A stretch of DNA of 64,000 nt from Massospora cicadina (GCA_022478985.1 JAKSZP010006712.1:107667-171666), one strand, 5' to 3'. Shown: positions 1 to 12,310, counted from the stretch's first letter. Notes: generated by a model not told the origin, from the letters alone. A program made the numbers and translations.

Positions 1-1156
1 AATGGATGCAGTATCATATTAATTAAGGAATAGCATTGATACTGCTGGTTCATATTGAATTGTCTTTATTTTCAATATATTAAAATCCCAAAAGTTGCTA
101 TTGATGTTGTAGAGAAGGGTGGACAAACAGATGGAGGTATATTTTTGGGTTTAGCAACCCCCATTGTTGTACTTGAGAGGGCAGCAGTATTGTATAGGTG
201 CATTAATCCCTCTTTAATTTGGGTGTAACAACTTTGATTAGATGTCTTCCAATTTTTAATGTTCCATAAAGTAAGCCTTCCACAGTCTCAGCTATTCAGC
301 TGATTGGACAAGATAGGTCGCATTATTGGGGTCTGGAAGGCTAAACATTATTGCCGCTCTAGATTGTATTTATCTCATATTCTGAACAGGTATTTCTTGT
401 TGGTTTGGAGTGGACCCATATGGTCACACTCATATTCCTGCCATTTGAGGAATGTTGTCTTCTCTAAAAATTATTTACCATTGGGAAAGTATGTCTTCAT
501 TGTTAGCCTCAAAAGGTACCTGAAAGTGAGCACCAGGTTTGTGTTTCTGGAGGTTTTGGCTAATTTCATCAAAGGCGTAAAATTATTAGTCACATTAGTG
601 TCAGCGGGTTTCCTAGTGGGTTTATTTTTCACTAAATAAAATTCACTTTGTCTTAGAATTAACCAGAAAAATTATAATAAAGTGTACTTTATTTACATAA
701 ACAGGGAGATATTCATAGTATTAAATGGACAGCCTTTGTCAGAATATTGGCACCTTTAATTGGTAAGATGTTACCAATGATTGAGGAAGAGTAGTACTTG
801 ATTTGTGAAAGGATCTGGCCCATTGTACTCATTGAGGGTGTTTTAGATTTTATATTTGTATCCTTAAAGATTAAGGTCTAGTCAATGTTTTGTGGGCAGT
901 ATTTCTGTTGATTGGATAGCTCTTCAGTGTTCAGTTAATATCTGATTAGTTTTCAAGTTGGGTTTTACTTACACAAAGACTCACTGATTTTACTGAAAAA
1001 TATCAAAAGTCAGTGGTAGAAGCTCATCATCACTAGAGTAACCTGAATGTCTCACTTACTACTCAGCTGCATAATATTTTTGACGGCCTCAATCCTAACA
1101 AAATGAAGCCTTAAGCCACGCTTATCAATCACAAATTCAAGATATTTAAGCTGTTC

Positions 1157-1720
1157 TCAGAAGCTGCATTCCCAAAGCTTGATTTTGAGATCAGTCTTAG
1201 CAAGATGATAAAAAATTTTCATCAAGCGTTGCAAGTGTTCATTAAACGTTATGGAAGTTAGTTTTTTCTCATTTAGATGAAGTAATACGCAGGACATTTT
1301 TAAATCTCCTAAGATATTATCCATGGCACGTTGTATATTATACGCGTTGCCCAACCCTTGAGGCATCCAAGTGGGTTGATACAAGCCTTATGCCATAATC
1401 ATGACACATTTATTTTTTAGAGTTGATAAACTTAATTTACCATAGCTTGTAAATTAAATTATGGTAAAAAATATTGTGCATCGCCCAAGCAGTCTAAAGT
1501 ATCATCTATGTGTTCCAAAGGAAAAAATTGCAAGATTATTAAGCTTTCAAAAGTTGATTGTCACGTTATTGGATCCATCCTTCTTTCTGATAATTATGAA
1601 TTTAGGTGGTCCACGGATCCTAAAAGGCACTAGCACCTCAAGTTTTACAAGATGGTTAATGTCATTAATAACCGCTTCATCTACCACTTTGTATACTCTA
1701 GTAGGATGTAGGAAAATGGG
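1157..1720 (-). pseudogene. Gypsy-4 reverse transcriptase fragment
   Basis: Reverse transcriptase copies element RNA into DNA in the particle. Minus-strand translation shows IIIRKKDGSNNVTINF (finger region), then after broken frames YQPTWMPQGLGNAYNIQRAM, which matches the gypsy motif of Met-Pro-Gln-Gly-Leu followed by the Phe-Gln-Arg-Ala-Met region, then FNEHLQRL. The catalytic Tyr-x-Asp-Asp box falls where this copy reads LHLNE, so both aspartates are altered. The stretch 1157-1384 is open for 75 codons but is only the palm portion. The gene is dead; family assignment rests on the motif order and is secure. Confidence 0.75.
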
Positions 1721-2559
1721 AGGATGATTTTGCCAGTATCAATATAGTGTAGTACACTTCTCAAACCCTTATTTTGGAAATCATTCTATTAAAAATTACT
1801 TTGTATTTCTCAAATTAAGCCATTGCTAAGTCTTTTTAATCCTCTATAAGACCAAAGAGTTTGTCACAAGAGATCAGTGAACAACCTGATTGAAATTACT
1901 TTTTTATCAAGCCCAAGTTCATCCAGATTAACCAAAAACATGGATGTTTTGTACTTCTACTCATATTATATGAATATAAGAAACAATTTGATATTGCTTA
2001 GTGTAAAGGGGTACTAATAAAGTTAGCTAACTCAATGTTGTTCTCGCTATTGTTATTAAAATAATCTTAGGTGTGGTGACTGGATCCAAGATTAATCAGC
2101 AGAACAGGTTAAACACTTTGTAATCTAATCCTGAGAAGGTATTTAAGTTAATTATAGTCCCCACTATTATCTTCAGACCTCCATAATGGTCAGGCTATGA
2201 TTAGCTCTAGGCGACATTCCATAAGATTCCATAATTTGGTCATGCAACTGCTTAGTCCAATTATGGATATTTTAATACTTAATTGGCACTATGTCATCTT
2301 TAAAGGAGAGATGATAGATGACTGACTTTGGGTAGAAAGGCTGCTGTTCTTCCAGTTATAAACAAGAGGAAGGTTTTAACCTAATATCCAACTTACTCTC
2401 CTCAAAAGCTGACTTAATTCCATAAGTCCACATAAAAGAGGTTTCATTAAAGAGGTTATTAATATGATTAAATAAAACGATGGTAGAGTTGTAATACCAT
2501 TGAGCTGAAACGTAGGGGAAACGCATTAAAAAGCTCCTTCAGATGCAATCATAGTGTGC

Positions 2560-2700
2560 ACCGCAGTTCTATATTGTTTATTATGTCATTATTGGTGCAA
2601 TGCCACGTCATTTTAAAAGTTTGATGGACACAATACTGATTAATGCCCCACTATCCACAAAAAATTTAAACCTTGATATAATTATGGTACTATTTAGGAA
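2560..2700 (-). pseudogene. Gypsy-4 aspartic protease fragment
   Basis: On the minus strand the residues FKFFVDSGALISIVSIKLL appear, the retropepsin active-site loop (hydrophobic-Asp-Ser-Gly-Ala) followed by the usual hydrophobic strand; the VDSGA codons lie at 2644-2658. In gypsy elements this enzyme cleaves the Gag-Pol polyprotein. It lies upstream of the RT fragment in the minus direction, as expected. The second half of the domain is lost in stops and frameshifts. Confidence 0.65.
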
Positions 2701-4575
2701 GGTGAATTCTGAATAATAAGCATCAGAGGTATTATTGATTTGGAATATAGTTGTCAGATTGACCTAAAAGCTTTAAATCTTTGAATATAAGAGGGTTTGA
2801 TTTCCACTACAACCATTTTGTAACCATTTGGCCTCTTACAACTCTAGGACATCGCTGGAGGTGACTAAAATCACTTACTGCTCCACTTTTTTAGGCCAAA
2901 AGGCTCTATAACCAATTTCTGTACTAATTTCATTTTAAGTTCTTCTGCTAGCAAGTGGCCACAGCTAACACTTCATCAGCAACTACATGATGAAATTTGG
3001 GAGGTGGGACCTCAGAGTCATTTTTATCTAAACTGCTATCACTCAGCGGCTCTTTGACTTTCTTTAGGTGAGGTTTTATAGGATTGGTGGAAGTAGGATA
3101 CCACTTAACTTATCCACCTTATTTCCCCTAAAGCATTACCATCTATTTGAATCCACTACATTATATTTCTGAATACTGGGATAACATAAGGGCACTATTT
3201 CACATTTTTTTGTAAAATTATATTTAACAAGTCATAGATCAAGCATATGATTTATTGAGCGATAGATCTAAGGCTTATTCAAATTACTTTTGGCAAAATG
3301 TGCCTATTACAGCTGTGCCAAAGCACATGGTAACTTCCATAAGGCAAATAAAAAGTAGCAGTTTAATGCAGGAGATAGTGATCATTTGAAAGCTATTATG
3401 GGTTTATGTAAAACTGGTATAAACCTCTGATAAAACTCCTTGTAAGGCTTGTAAGCATGGCAAATGGCTGTCTGAGCATCAAAGGCAACAAGACCATTAG
3501 TCCTATATAGCATCAGAGCTTTCCAATAAAATGATCAGCAAAAAGAGCCACAGTTTTATCCTTTCAATATGAGATGTTAATATATCTTAGTTTTATTGGT
3601 GGCCATCCTTTACAGTTTAAAAGATTCTTTTTTAAAAAGGGGTTTGCTGTTAGAATAATTCAACCCAGAATAATGTACTTTTAGCATGATTAAAGCCCGA
3701 CTTTATGAGTCAAGAGAGTTCATTAACGTTGCTGGTTTGGCCTTATTTAAGGCACCATCCCATGCTAATCTCAAATAAGATGAAATTGTGCTGTTCCAAT
3801 CCCTACTAAACTTAAATAAACCTAGGATTCACAAGAAGATGGCTTTCATGGCCGCTGTGCTGAAGGGCTCATGTTGATCCCATATGACTTTCTTAAGTTA
3901 AAAATGAGGAGTGGTAATAGAGCTGCTCTGAGCTACCTGAGCAGCATGAGAGGAGGTGGCTGATGAGTTGCAAACTGGATATATTAGAGCCTCTCTTAAA
4001 TAGGCGCCAAAGAATTGGATGGAGAAGTTACCAGAGTTTTAGGATGATTGGCCACTCATGCCATCTGAAAAGAGGTGAAAAAGGTAGGCATTTGGCCTGT
4101 AAATGTTGGGCTTCCGTTTTATAAACTAGATGGTGCTATGCCCAAGGAGCTTGATAGTCGATGTTTGTAGCTGTTTAAGACGCATGACAAATATTTTATA
4201 TATCTTAAAGGGTGCAAGTAACCGCTTATTTACTGTCAGCTAGAGTATTAAATCTATGGTAAGTATGGCGAAATGGACTTAAGAAGTCAAGTACCAATAA
4301 AAGTTATAGAATTAATGACGTAAAATTTAAAGTATAAAGGAAAGGTCCTTATATGTCACAATTAACAATATAAACCCCAAAAGGAAAGTGGATGAAATTA
4401 AGAAAGGGGGAAATCTGGATGGCAGGCTCTTGGTCAGGCGATTCATTCTGGATGGTGTAATGATTTTTAGCTTATCTTTGGTAGGGTAAAACTGCAAGTT
4501 GAATATACAAAATCAGATGACACTTTGTATCACTTAGGTTTATTGTTGGAAGATCCTTGATACCATTTTGCAGGT

Positions 4576-4833
4576 TCATCTTAACCTAATGACTTGAGTG
4601 CCACCTTGAGTATTAGTCGCCTGACCTTCTGATAATCCTTCATTTTGATTAGGCAGGATTTCTTCTTGGTGTATCTTGGGCTCAAATTGATCTAAAAGGC
4701 TTTTCCTAAGTACTGGGTTAAGCCTTACCAACGGCAATTTATCTGTGTGATTAATCAAGGGAGCTTCTTTAACCACTTTCTTGTGTCTAGGCGCTAATTT
4801 GGTTGTGGGGGTCGAGTGGTCAACATTCTTCAC
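4576..4833 (-). pseudogene. Short ORF in the gag region of Gypsy-4, not recognised
   Basis: An 85-codon open stretch, rich in Lys, Arg, Pro and Gln, with no hydrophobic segment and no zinc knuckle. Its place upstream of the Gypsy-4 protease in the minus direction suggests a piece of Gag or the Gag-Pol linker, but no family motif supports that. It may simply be a chance open frame. Confidence 0.2.
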
Positions 4834-5357
4834 ATCATTTCTGATACCCAGTATCTAAAAGTAAAGTAGCTCCTCATTGCCCTCAATGTAAGTAACAGTC
4901 GGGAAAATTTCCAATTTGTTTATAAAGGAATTCAAGCGTTGTTCACTTGACTGACTCTGGTGGCATCTGCGAAGTTCAAATTAGATCTCGTTTTAAACTG
5001 ATCTATCATATGCAAAAGATGGTGGTGTTCCACCATTATCATGTTTTCAACATGATCAAATTTTTGGTTATTAACCAAAAGGTCTGCTTTCAGTCAAGGA
5101 TCTTAATAACCAGAGACATTACTTTCTGTCTCTGAGTTTCATCTGGATAGGTAAGAAATTATTTCCTGTATAAATATGTATTGGAGTGAATGGCTCCATC
5201 AAAATCTGCATCAAGGACATCAAAATGGCAATTATTAACTTCAATATATTGGATTCAATCATATGCTATAAATTGTGCCCAAAAATTTTAGAAATTGGCC
5301 GACATGGTGTCTCAAATCATGGGAATCTGCTGATATGGGTGATATCTGTACTAGTAC

Positions 5358-5929
5358 TGATTTGTAACACGACCAGTGGGGCTCTACCAATTAAAAGAGA
5401 TATCAAGATTGTAAGAAAAATGAACTCCTGATAGAGAGTTCGAGAATCTTCAATCTCTCCTGAATCTGATAATTTACCTGACAAAGGCGCTGATTCACTT
5501 GGCAAAAATATTGACTTTCAAAAGTCACCAGAAGCTGCTGATGTGACTAAGAAGGGCTGAGTCACTGAAGGCCTTTGCATTCTGCCATGCTGATCAGGAG
5601 ATCTCCATACCTGACTCAATCCCAAATCTCTTTCAAGATCTATCCTAAGTGATCCCAAATCTCGCATGACCCTATAAGTATCCCCAATTTTTGATCAATA
5701 AAGATACCTTAAGTTTTTCCTAGTTTTAATCACTTGAGATTCTTGCCTGTATTCATACAGAGATCCTGCCTGTTTGAAGCAAACAAAGATTGACTCAATG
5801 ACATATATATATTGAGATGATGCCTTAGGGGAACAACCCTAAGAGAACCACGCTGGAGCTACATTTGACTAATAATTGAGTAGCCTTCAAAAGTCCCAAA
5901 ATACAAAGTAAACAACAATAACCCAAAAC
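5358..5929 (+). repeat. Gypsy-1 5' LTR
   Basis: Starts TGATTTGTAACACGACCAGT and aligns along its length with the block at 12487-13060. Shared landmarks include TTTACCTGACAAAGGCG, CACCAGAAGCTGCTGATGTG, GGCCTTTGCATTCTGCCA and TTCAAAAGTCCCAA. The exact end (ACCCAAAAC) is placed where similarity to the other copy stops. The start could lie 5 bases further in, at TGTAAC. Confidence 0.85.
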
Positions 5930-6759
5930 TAGTAATTTCTGCCAGGTCCCTATGAGGCTATTTAGTGAAGACCTATCTCCCAGATGAACAAGAAAGTATC
6001 AAAAGCTCTACCAATATGGAGAGAACCAGAGTTTGACCTGATGGGTTATTATGAATAATAAAAACACACTTTACATCATACCTGAGAGCTTGAATTCAAT
6101 AAAATCATGACCTTTACTATTTCAGCCCCGGATGCTTCACTTTACTAAATTCAAACCATCAATTTCACCGGCACTGTCTCAGCATTACTGATTGGAACTT
6201 GTTACCCCTTGTGGGAGAACCAACTGTAGACGCTCCATGTAAATTGCTAGCATCCTGACTTATCTATATTCCTCTTCTGATCTCCCTAGCAATAAAGTAG
6301 GTTAGCCTGGATGAGAACCCATCTATGGTTGTTCATTCACCGCGAAAAACACCATCAAATGCAGTTTTTCAGGCTACATCACTTGGAGATACAATGACAA
6401 CTCGTACTGTCTCACAAAATTCACGGCCAGCTTCTTGAAGTGTATAAAGCCACATCAAATTTTGGTTGAGACAATTGAAAGTTTATTTTGGACACTAGCT
6501 GGGAGATCAACAACATCAATCTTACATGGCTCAGATTGACACTGGAGTTATCTGATACCTGCAAGGAGAATTTTTCATTGAATGATTCATGCAGCCACCA
6601 ACATGAACCAGCGAGTGTAAAGCGCTTTGTCTAATCTCATCAAACAAAATCTTTAAGAAATTTCAACCATGATTCAAAATCACCATCTTAGATGCCTGAA
6701 TTCAGCAGTTGAGCAGATGAACAGCTATGCTGCCCATCTAGGAAGTTATTATTTAAAAA

Positions 6760-6861
6760 GGAACTCCTGGAGAAATTGGACATAGTGAAAGAAAGGAGAA
6801 CAAGGGCCCCCTGGGCCTGAAGGTCCCTGGTCCTTCTGGATCCTCTCCACCTGTTGGGCCT
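6760..6861 (+). other. Collagen-like Gly-X-Y tract in Gypsy-1 gag
   Basis: Translation in two overlapping frames (an indel separates them) gives GTPGEIGHS, then GEQGPPGPEGP, then PGPSGSSPP. That is about ten Gly-X-Y triplets rich in Pro, with a few Gly changed. The tract lies upstream of the zinc-knuckle part of gag. A similar tract occupies the same position in Gypsy-3 (59886-59957), where it stays in one frame. Collagen triplets usually form trimeric rods; what they would do in a Gag protein is unknown to me. Confidence 0.6.
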
Positions 6862-8091
6862 TTGTTTATAAAAACCATGAAGCCCAGATTAAGGCTTCTA
6901 AGCAAAAGCTATTAATGGTGACCCAAGGAGCTAAGATGACTATTTGAAGGGATAATCTTGATGATGATCTAACCTTGTCTCCTTGTACAACAAGTATGAA
7001 AAAAATGACTGCAACCTGTTTGTTAGGATTCTCCCTATACAAGGTGGAAGCCTTGCCTGAGGAAAATATTGACTGACACCAATAATTCGAGACTTAGGTA
7101 TCAAGGTGCCCTAATGTTCTCAAAAGTCCCAAATCAAGGTTTGAGTCACACCATCAGTTTGATTTTTGAATTATGGGTAACAAGTGAAATTCTCTGAATA
7201 TATATAACAAACATTATGTTTTTATTTTTTTAAAGTTAAATTCCCTAATTCCAAAACTCTTTTCTGAAACCGCCAATTTACTAACAAAGATTTTGCCATT
7301 TTAGAGATCTCCTGAATTTACCACCTCTTTTACAATTAACCATGTATGCCAGGTACCTTCCCTTTCCACCATACCTTACAATGAAACTCCTTTCTCTCCT
7401 AAGTCCTGATTCTCTACCAAAGACAGCCCAGATAATCTCATTATCCTATTCAGATGTTTCTATGAAAATAATACCAGAAGTCTAGAAGCTTAGCTGGACT
7501 TATAGGATAATGGATAAGTTACATGGTCTCATGAATCACTCCTTTTATTTCCCAATAATCCTGAATCTCTTTTTTCTTAACAGCACAATAAATAGTACTG
7601 ATTTATTTTTAAACTAAAACATTTTTCCCTCTGAATTTAGTATTTATCTTATATTTATCTAAGTACTTATTTTATTATAATGGATAAAGTCTCATTCAGT
7701 GCCATGAACTTTAAAGTTCTGCCTTCAAAATCTCAAGCTTCTAGTGAACTCCTTTAGTCTCCTGACACTGTTCCAACATGATTGACTACCAGGCCCAAGT
7801 GAACTTCCAACTTTATCAGATGAATGCTAAGCTTTAAACCATTGAGGATAACCATTTACTCTTTCTGCTCAATTGGCCCTTCAATATGCAAGCTTGAAAA
7901 GCTCCATTAATTTCTAGATTTCAAGGCTCCACTTACGCATGTCAATGACTGTTACATTGCTCTTTAGGATGATATGGATAAATTCCGCCGCCAGTTTGAC
8001 AAGCTATTTTGCATAGTTACATAGGTACTATAGAACCCACTGAAACATAGCGACCCCATTCTCAAGCTATCCATGTCCTCTCAAAACCTGA

Positions 8092-8720
8092 TTGTATTTT
8101 AAGCCCATCTTTAAGGAGAAGTATGTGCCTGGGACTGAAACCATTCAGTTCTATCTTTTTGTGTATGAAGGTGAAATGGAACCCGCTACAGATCATAATA
8201 AGTGCCAACGCATCCAAATCTGTATGGATGGTAAAGCTCAAAAAATCATGATGCTATACTTTAAGACATGTACCACTTGTGCAGCTATAAAGGATGCACT
8301 TATTAAAGAGTTTGGAAGTGATCTCTCCCTTTCTAACTGCAAACATGATTTTATGGGATTCTTACCAAGATTTGGGGAACAACATCAAATTTGCTGAACG
8401 GTTTTATCATGGAGCCTAGGCCTTTGCATCCTGTGATCAAGTTAACCTAGATGACACCATCACCACTATCATATCAGCATTTTAACACAGTATTAATCTT
8501 GTTCTATAATTACAGAATGCCAAGAAGATGCATAAGTTTATCCTCAATGTTAAAGAATCTATAATGGAGTTGTTGGAGCCAGAAGTGCTTCAACTTAATA
8601 AAGAGAACTGACCTCACACTAGAGCAGTCAGATGATTCCAGAGATATAAACCCCCATGAACCTTGCTCTTATTGTGGAATTTTTGGCCATCAAGAAAGCT
8701 TTTCTGGAAGAAACAAGCTG
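8092..8720 (+). pseudogene. Gypsy-1 gag, C-terminal part with degenerate zinc knuckle
   Basis: Gag forms the particle shell and binds the element RNA. An open stretch of about 100 codons contains a capsid-like pattern (CTTCAAIKDALIKEFGSD, comparable to the Phe/Leu-rich helices of retrotransposon Gag). It is followed after stops by CSYCGIFGHQESFS at 8664-8705. This is the CX2CX4HX4C knuckle with the last Cys replaced by Ser. Gypsy-3 keeps all four ligands at the same place. The N-terminal half, from about 6.2 kb, is heavily broken. Confidence 0.6.
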
Positions 8721-8979
8721 ACGAGGTGGGAAAAGTGGAGTCAGCTTAGGGCGTAAGGCACCCTATTCTGATGATGCCACGACTAAATCTTGATCTACCA
8801 TTGCTTTCATGCTGAACGTTGCGTTCTATCAAAACCTGATGAACTGGAAGTTCCAAACTCGCTGATTTTTAAATAAAAGTTTAACTTATTCTTAGTCTGC
8901 TATTTTAGGACCTCTTCCTACAAGAAATTCAATTTACTCAATCTTTCATTTTGGTAAAAATCACTTGAATAGAAGTAGT

Positions 8980-9300
8980 CAATCATAAAGTGAAAATTTT
9001 AGCTATAATTGACACTTGACCTTCAGTTAACGTCAGATCTTCCTGAATAGTAAAATAGAAAAAAGTACTCCTTATTAAACCACACTTTAGCTTATGGAAC
9101 TGTGGGACTGCATCAAACTCTCTCTCTGGGAGCCTACTCATCCAGACGCTTTGGGTTTAGATCCCTGGTAGTGACGGCCCTGGAAATTGTGCTAGAGAAT
9201 GATGGATATGACCTTCTCATAGGCACACAATTCCTGGTTTAATTTGATACCAAAATAAAGTCATAAGGGCTTATATGTTTCTATTTTAGGGTATCTCATC
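8980..9300 (+). pseudogene. Gypsy-1 aspartic protease fragment
   Basis: Translation gives VKILAIIDT, a stop, then PSVNVRSS. This is the retropepsin active-site loop with TGA (9017-9019) replacing the active-site Gly codon. About 60 codons on comes LEIVLENDGYDLLIGTQFLV, the second conserved strand (Leu-Leu-Gly-x-x-Phe-Leu in the family). Gypsy-3 has a close counterpart (VLDNPSYNLLLGTLFLLD). Two halves in the right order and spacing make the call firm; the gene is not functional. Confidence 0.7.
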
Positions 9301-9400
9301 CTCTAGTCATAAATGATATCCTTAAGAAAAAATGAAAAAGGTAGCCTAGGAGTCAAGCTAGAACACCCAAGCTGCATCAAATGGCTATAATATTGAGTAG

Positions 9401-9760
9401 TTGAACCAAAGGCCAAATTACTCCCCTTTTAGTGCAGAAGCCCAGGAAGGGATGTCTGTGTATACAATTAACCGTGTAACCGTACCTCCAAAGTATCAGA
9501 TTCTAGTGGACACTGGGCTCCAAATTACCATTCTGCTGGACCATCTACTAGAGATTCTTAAGAATCTTTATCCAGATATTTAGGAACCTCTCACCTACCC
9601 TTTGGTGTTGGATCCAACTTATTAAGGCCCTTTAAATATCTTAATGGCTAGCTTTTTTTATCATTCAATGCAATAACTTGCAACTTACCTGTTGCATAAG
9701 CAGAACTTAACCCTCTGATTAAGCCGTCCATCTGTGGTTGTGGAATGTTGCATGATTTAG
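9401..9760 (+). pseudogene. dUTPase-like domain between protease and RT of Gypsy-1
   Basis: dUTPases hydrolyse dUTP to keep uracil out of DNA. The residues VTVPPKYQILVDTGLQITI resemble the dUTPase strand leading to motif 2. Further on, VLDPTY, a stop, then GPLNILMA resembles motif 3 (Val-Ile-Asp-Pro-x-Tyr-Arg-Gly-x-Leu-x-Val). LATYLLHKQN then resembles motif 4 (Arg-Ile-Ala-Gln-Leu). The stop TAA falls at the Arg of motif 3. Motifs 1 and 5 are not identifiable. Gypsy-3 has a better matching copy at the same place, which is the main support. The alternative is a second protease-like loop (LVDTG), less likely because true protease halves lie just upstream. Confidence 0.55.
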
Positions 9761-9959
9761 GAATTGACAAAGGTACAACAACAGCCTGAGTTGAAATAGA
9801 GGTAGTTGAACCCCTTACCTCTGAGCAACAGTGACAGGCGGATTCCCTAATCAAGGAGTATGCTGACATTTTTTCCACGATCCAGATAATTTTGGATTTA
9901 GGAAGGGGGTGCAACACAGGGTGCTTACCAGTGACGCCCCTCTGATCCGCTCTCAACCC

Positions 9960-10620
9960 TATTAAAAGTCTATGGTCAAAGAAGCTCAGGTTACAAAAGA
10001 ACTAAAGAAAATCATGGATGCTGGATCTCTGAATCTGTCGCAAAGTCCCTGGGCCTCACCATTGCTGTTGTGAGAAAAAAGGATGGAAGGCATCAGGTGA
10101 TAATGGATTACTGCCAGCTAAACGCCATCACTCAAAAGGACAAGCTACCAGTTACCCCAAATTGATCATTAATTACAACTTTTAGTGGGATCTCAGTTTT
10201 TCTTAGCAATGGAGCTTTGCAGTGGGTATTTGCAGATTGTGCTTGCACCAGATGATAGCGAGAAATGCGCCCTTGTAGTGAGTAAATAATTATTTGAGCC
10301 CACTCCCATGCCTCAAGTGCTCTGCAACGCCCCAGACACGTTTCAGAGGGCGATGTACTGCCTTCAGGGGATTTTAATACGTCATGTGTACTAGTTTATT
10401 TGGATTATGAGATGGTGTTATTCCATACTTTTGACCAACATCTAGCCTATCTAAAGGAGGTGTTCAAACATTTTTGCTCTGCTTCAATGAAGTTAAAGCC
10501 TTCCAAATGCTAGTTTTTTCAAACAGAAATAAAATTTCTTAAGAATAAGGTTACCCGAGAGGTAATCTCGCCACTACCTGACAAAGTGATTGCTATCAAC
10601 AAGATGACTTGACCAAGAAG
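9960..10620 (+). pseudogene. Gypsy-1 reverse transcriptase
   Basis: Motifs in order: ELKKIMDAGSL and SPWASP, then after a frameshift VVRKKDGRHQVIMDYCQLNA, then FLAMELCSGYLQIVLAPDD, CALVVSK, a stop, LFEPTPMPQ, LCNAPDTFQRAM and, after another shift, LVYLDYEMVLF. The catalytic Tyr-x-Asp-Asp box at 10397-10408 reads YLDY, so the second Asp is lost. The following DQHLAYLKEVFKHF and KLKPSKC match the thumb region. Several stops and at least two frameshifts make it non-functional. Confidence 0.85.
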
Positions 10621-10689
10621 TTTACATAATTTACAGGTTCTTCTCAGAATGGTCAGTTATTACTTATAACTTCTTCCTTATTTTGCCTA

Positions 10690-11060
10690 AATTTCTGAAC
10701 CACTAATATATGCAATTAAAGAAGCCCCATTCTGATGAGGAAAAACCCAACAGCAGGCCTTTGATGTTCTAAGGAAGGCTCTTGCTAAGGCTCCTGTGTT
10801 GGTGCATCCTGAGTTTGACAAAACTCTCATGCTTTTTACTGATGCTAGCAAAGTGGCTGTGGGAGCCATGCTGGCTCAACTTGATGTAAATCAAGTTGAT
10901 CACCCTATAGCATATTTCAGTAAGACTTCAACTCATGCGTAAAGAAACTATAGCATAACTGGATGTGAGTGTCTGGATGTTCTGCTGGCCATCAAATATT
11001 TTTTCCCTTCCTTTATGGGAACCAATTACCATAGTGACGGACCAAGTCTCCCTACAGTGG
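10690..11060 (+). pseudogene. Gypsy-1 RNase H
   Basis: RNase H removes the RNA template during reverse transcription. The plus strand reads LVHPEFDKTLMLFTDASKVA, VGAMLAQLDVNQVDHPIAYF, SKTSTHA, a stop, RNYSITGCECLDVLLAIKYF. These are the gypsy RNase H landmarks: Thr-Asp-Ala-Ser carrying the first catalytic Asp, and the Glu-Cys-Leu helix carrying the catalytic Glu. The wording VNQVDH is shared with Gypsy-3 (KNQVDH), so the two are of one clade. One in-frame TAA interrupts an otherwise continuous frame. Confidence 0.85.
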
Positions 11061-11389
11061 TCACAACAAAGAAATATATATGGACGATTAGCCCATTGAG
11101 CAATTAAGCTTCAAAGTTACACTTTTTATTTCTACTGTTATAAAATGGTGCATCAAAGTGACGATGGAAATCCCAGCTACCCATACTGACACTATATGCT
11201 TCAGAAGAGGAATGGATTTATGAACTCATTGTAAAACTTATGTAGTGGATTTAAGAACCTCCGCTGATCAAGCAGTGACTTAAGAAATGGCTGAGTATAC
11301 TTAGATTAGAAATGGACTGTTTTATAAATATGTTGTGACATATTGGCTGCCATATATCTGACCATCCACCAGGACTAAGTCCGCTCTGG

Positions 11390-12310
11390 AGGCCCATATG
11401 ACCGTGGGCCATGGTGCAGTAAAGAAGACCCATCAACGGATGAAGAAACGTTGTTAATAGGATGGGATGATTGAGACTATCCATGACTTAATCAATACCT
11501 GCTTCACGTGCGCTAACTAGAAGCCTTTGAATCTGATAAACCAACACCAATTCTCAAGTCCCACAGCCCCGTTCACCACAGTTAGTATTGGTGTTATTGG
11601 TCCCTTACCTACAGCGATGTATGTCCATTGCTACACCACCTTAGCAGTTGACCACTATTAAGAAATGGGTGGAAGCCATCTCCATAGCCTCAACTACATC
11701 TAAAGACACCACATCCTTCCTACTAAAACATGTCTTCACTCATCAAGGTAGCCCTAAGGTGATGCTCTCTGATAATGGTACCAACTTCATCTCTCAAGTA
11801 GTCTCCGATCTCACTTCTCTGATGGGCACCTATCACTCTTTTATGGCACCCTACCGTCCTGCTACCAATAGGACTGTAGAGCTAAATAATGGTACGCTCA
11901 TCGCCATCCACTAAAAGATGGCTCAAAAATAACCTTTTTAAATGGATTAAATACCTACCAGCGGCTTTACTAGCGTTCATGTTAGTTACCATCTATCTAT
12001 ACAGATGTCCCCTTTTCAAGCCCTTTACAGATGAGAGCTAATTCTTCCCTCAAGCATACAGCCTATATTAGAAACCTCTAAGCCTTTCAATACAAATCTC
12101 GGGATGTGAGAGCAACTGATTAATTGTTTAGGTTACAAGCTTTAGCCACTAAATCCATGTAAGATTGTAAACAGATAAGAATATGAACAAAGCAATGCTC
12201 AGAAACCAACTTTTCCCATTTTCAATTTAGGAGACCGTGCCCTGTCTACTGTCACTGACTTGGAGGAAAAGTAAAAAAAAACTTGACTCACTATGGTCAG
12301 GCCCTTACCA
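11390..12310 (+). pseudogene. Gypsy-1 integrase with C-terminal domain
   Basis: Integrase inserts the cDNA into host DNA. The HHCC zinc domain is visible as HMTVGHGAVKKTHQRMKKRC then CFTCAN (11398-11515). The core follows with VSIGVIGPLPTAM, AVDHY and, in the open stretch 11648-11914, VMLSDNGTNFISQVV (second catalytic Asp) and VELNNGTLIAIH (catalytic Glu). The C-terminal module is recognisable as LGDRALSTVTDLEEK and MVRPLP near 12.23-12.31 kb. Stops separate the modules. Confidence 0.85.

Larger units (their letters stand above)
1..5357 (-). mobile_element. Gypsy-4: decayed Ty3/gypsy remnant, leaves window at left
   Basis: Reading the minus strand from right to left gives fragments in gypsy order: a basic region near 4.6-4.8 kb, a retropepsin active-site motif near 2.65 kb, the RT motif around IIIRKKDGS near 1.6 kb and the RT palm around PQGL near 1.35 kb. 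All frames are broken by many stops and frameshifts. No LTR is seen at the left because the element runs out of the window. The right limit is taken as the start of Gypsy-1. A link to minus-oriented DNA beyond Gypsy-1 (13 kb on) is possible but not shown. The RT is closest in wording to that of Gypsy-2 (shared FNEHLQ and LAK.DLKI). Confidence 0.7.

Noticed and set aside
9648..9956. 102-codon minus-strand frame in Gypsy-1
   Set aside because: It lies antisense to the dUTPase-like/RT linker of Gypsy-1 and has no family resemblance; a chance frame.
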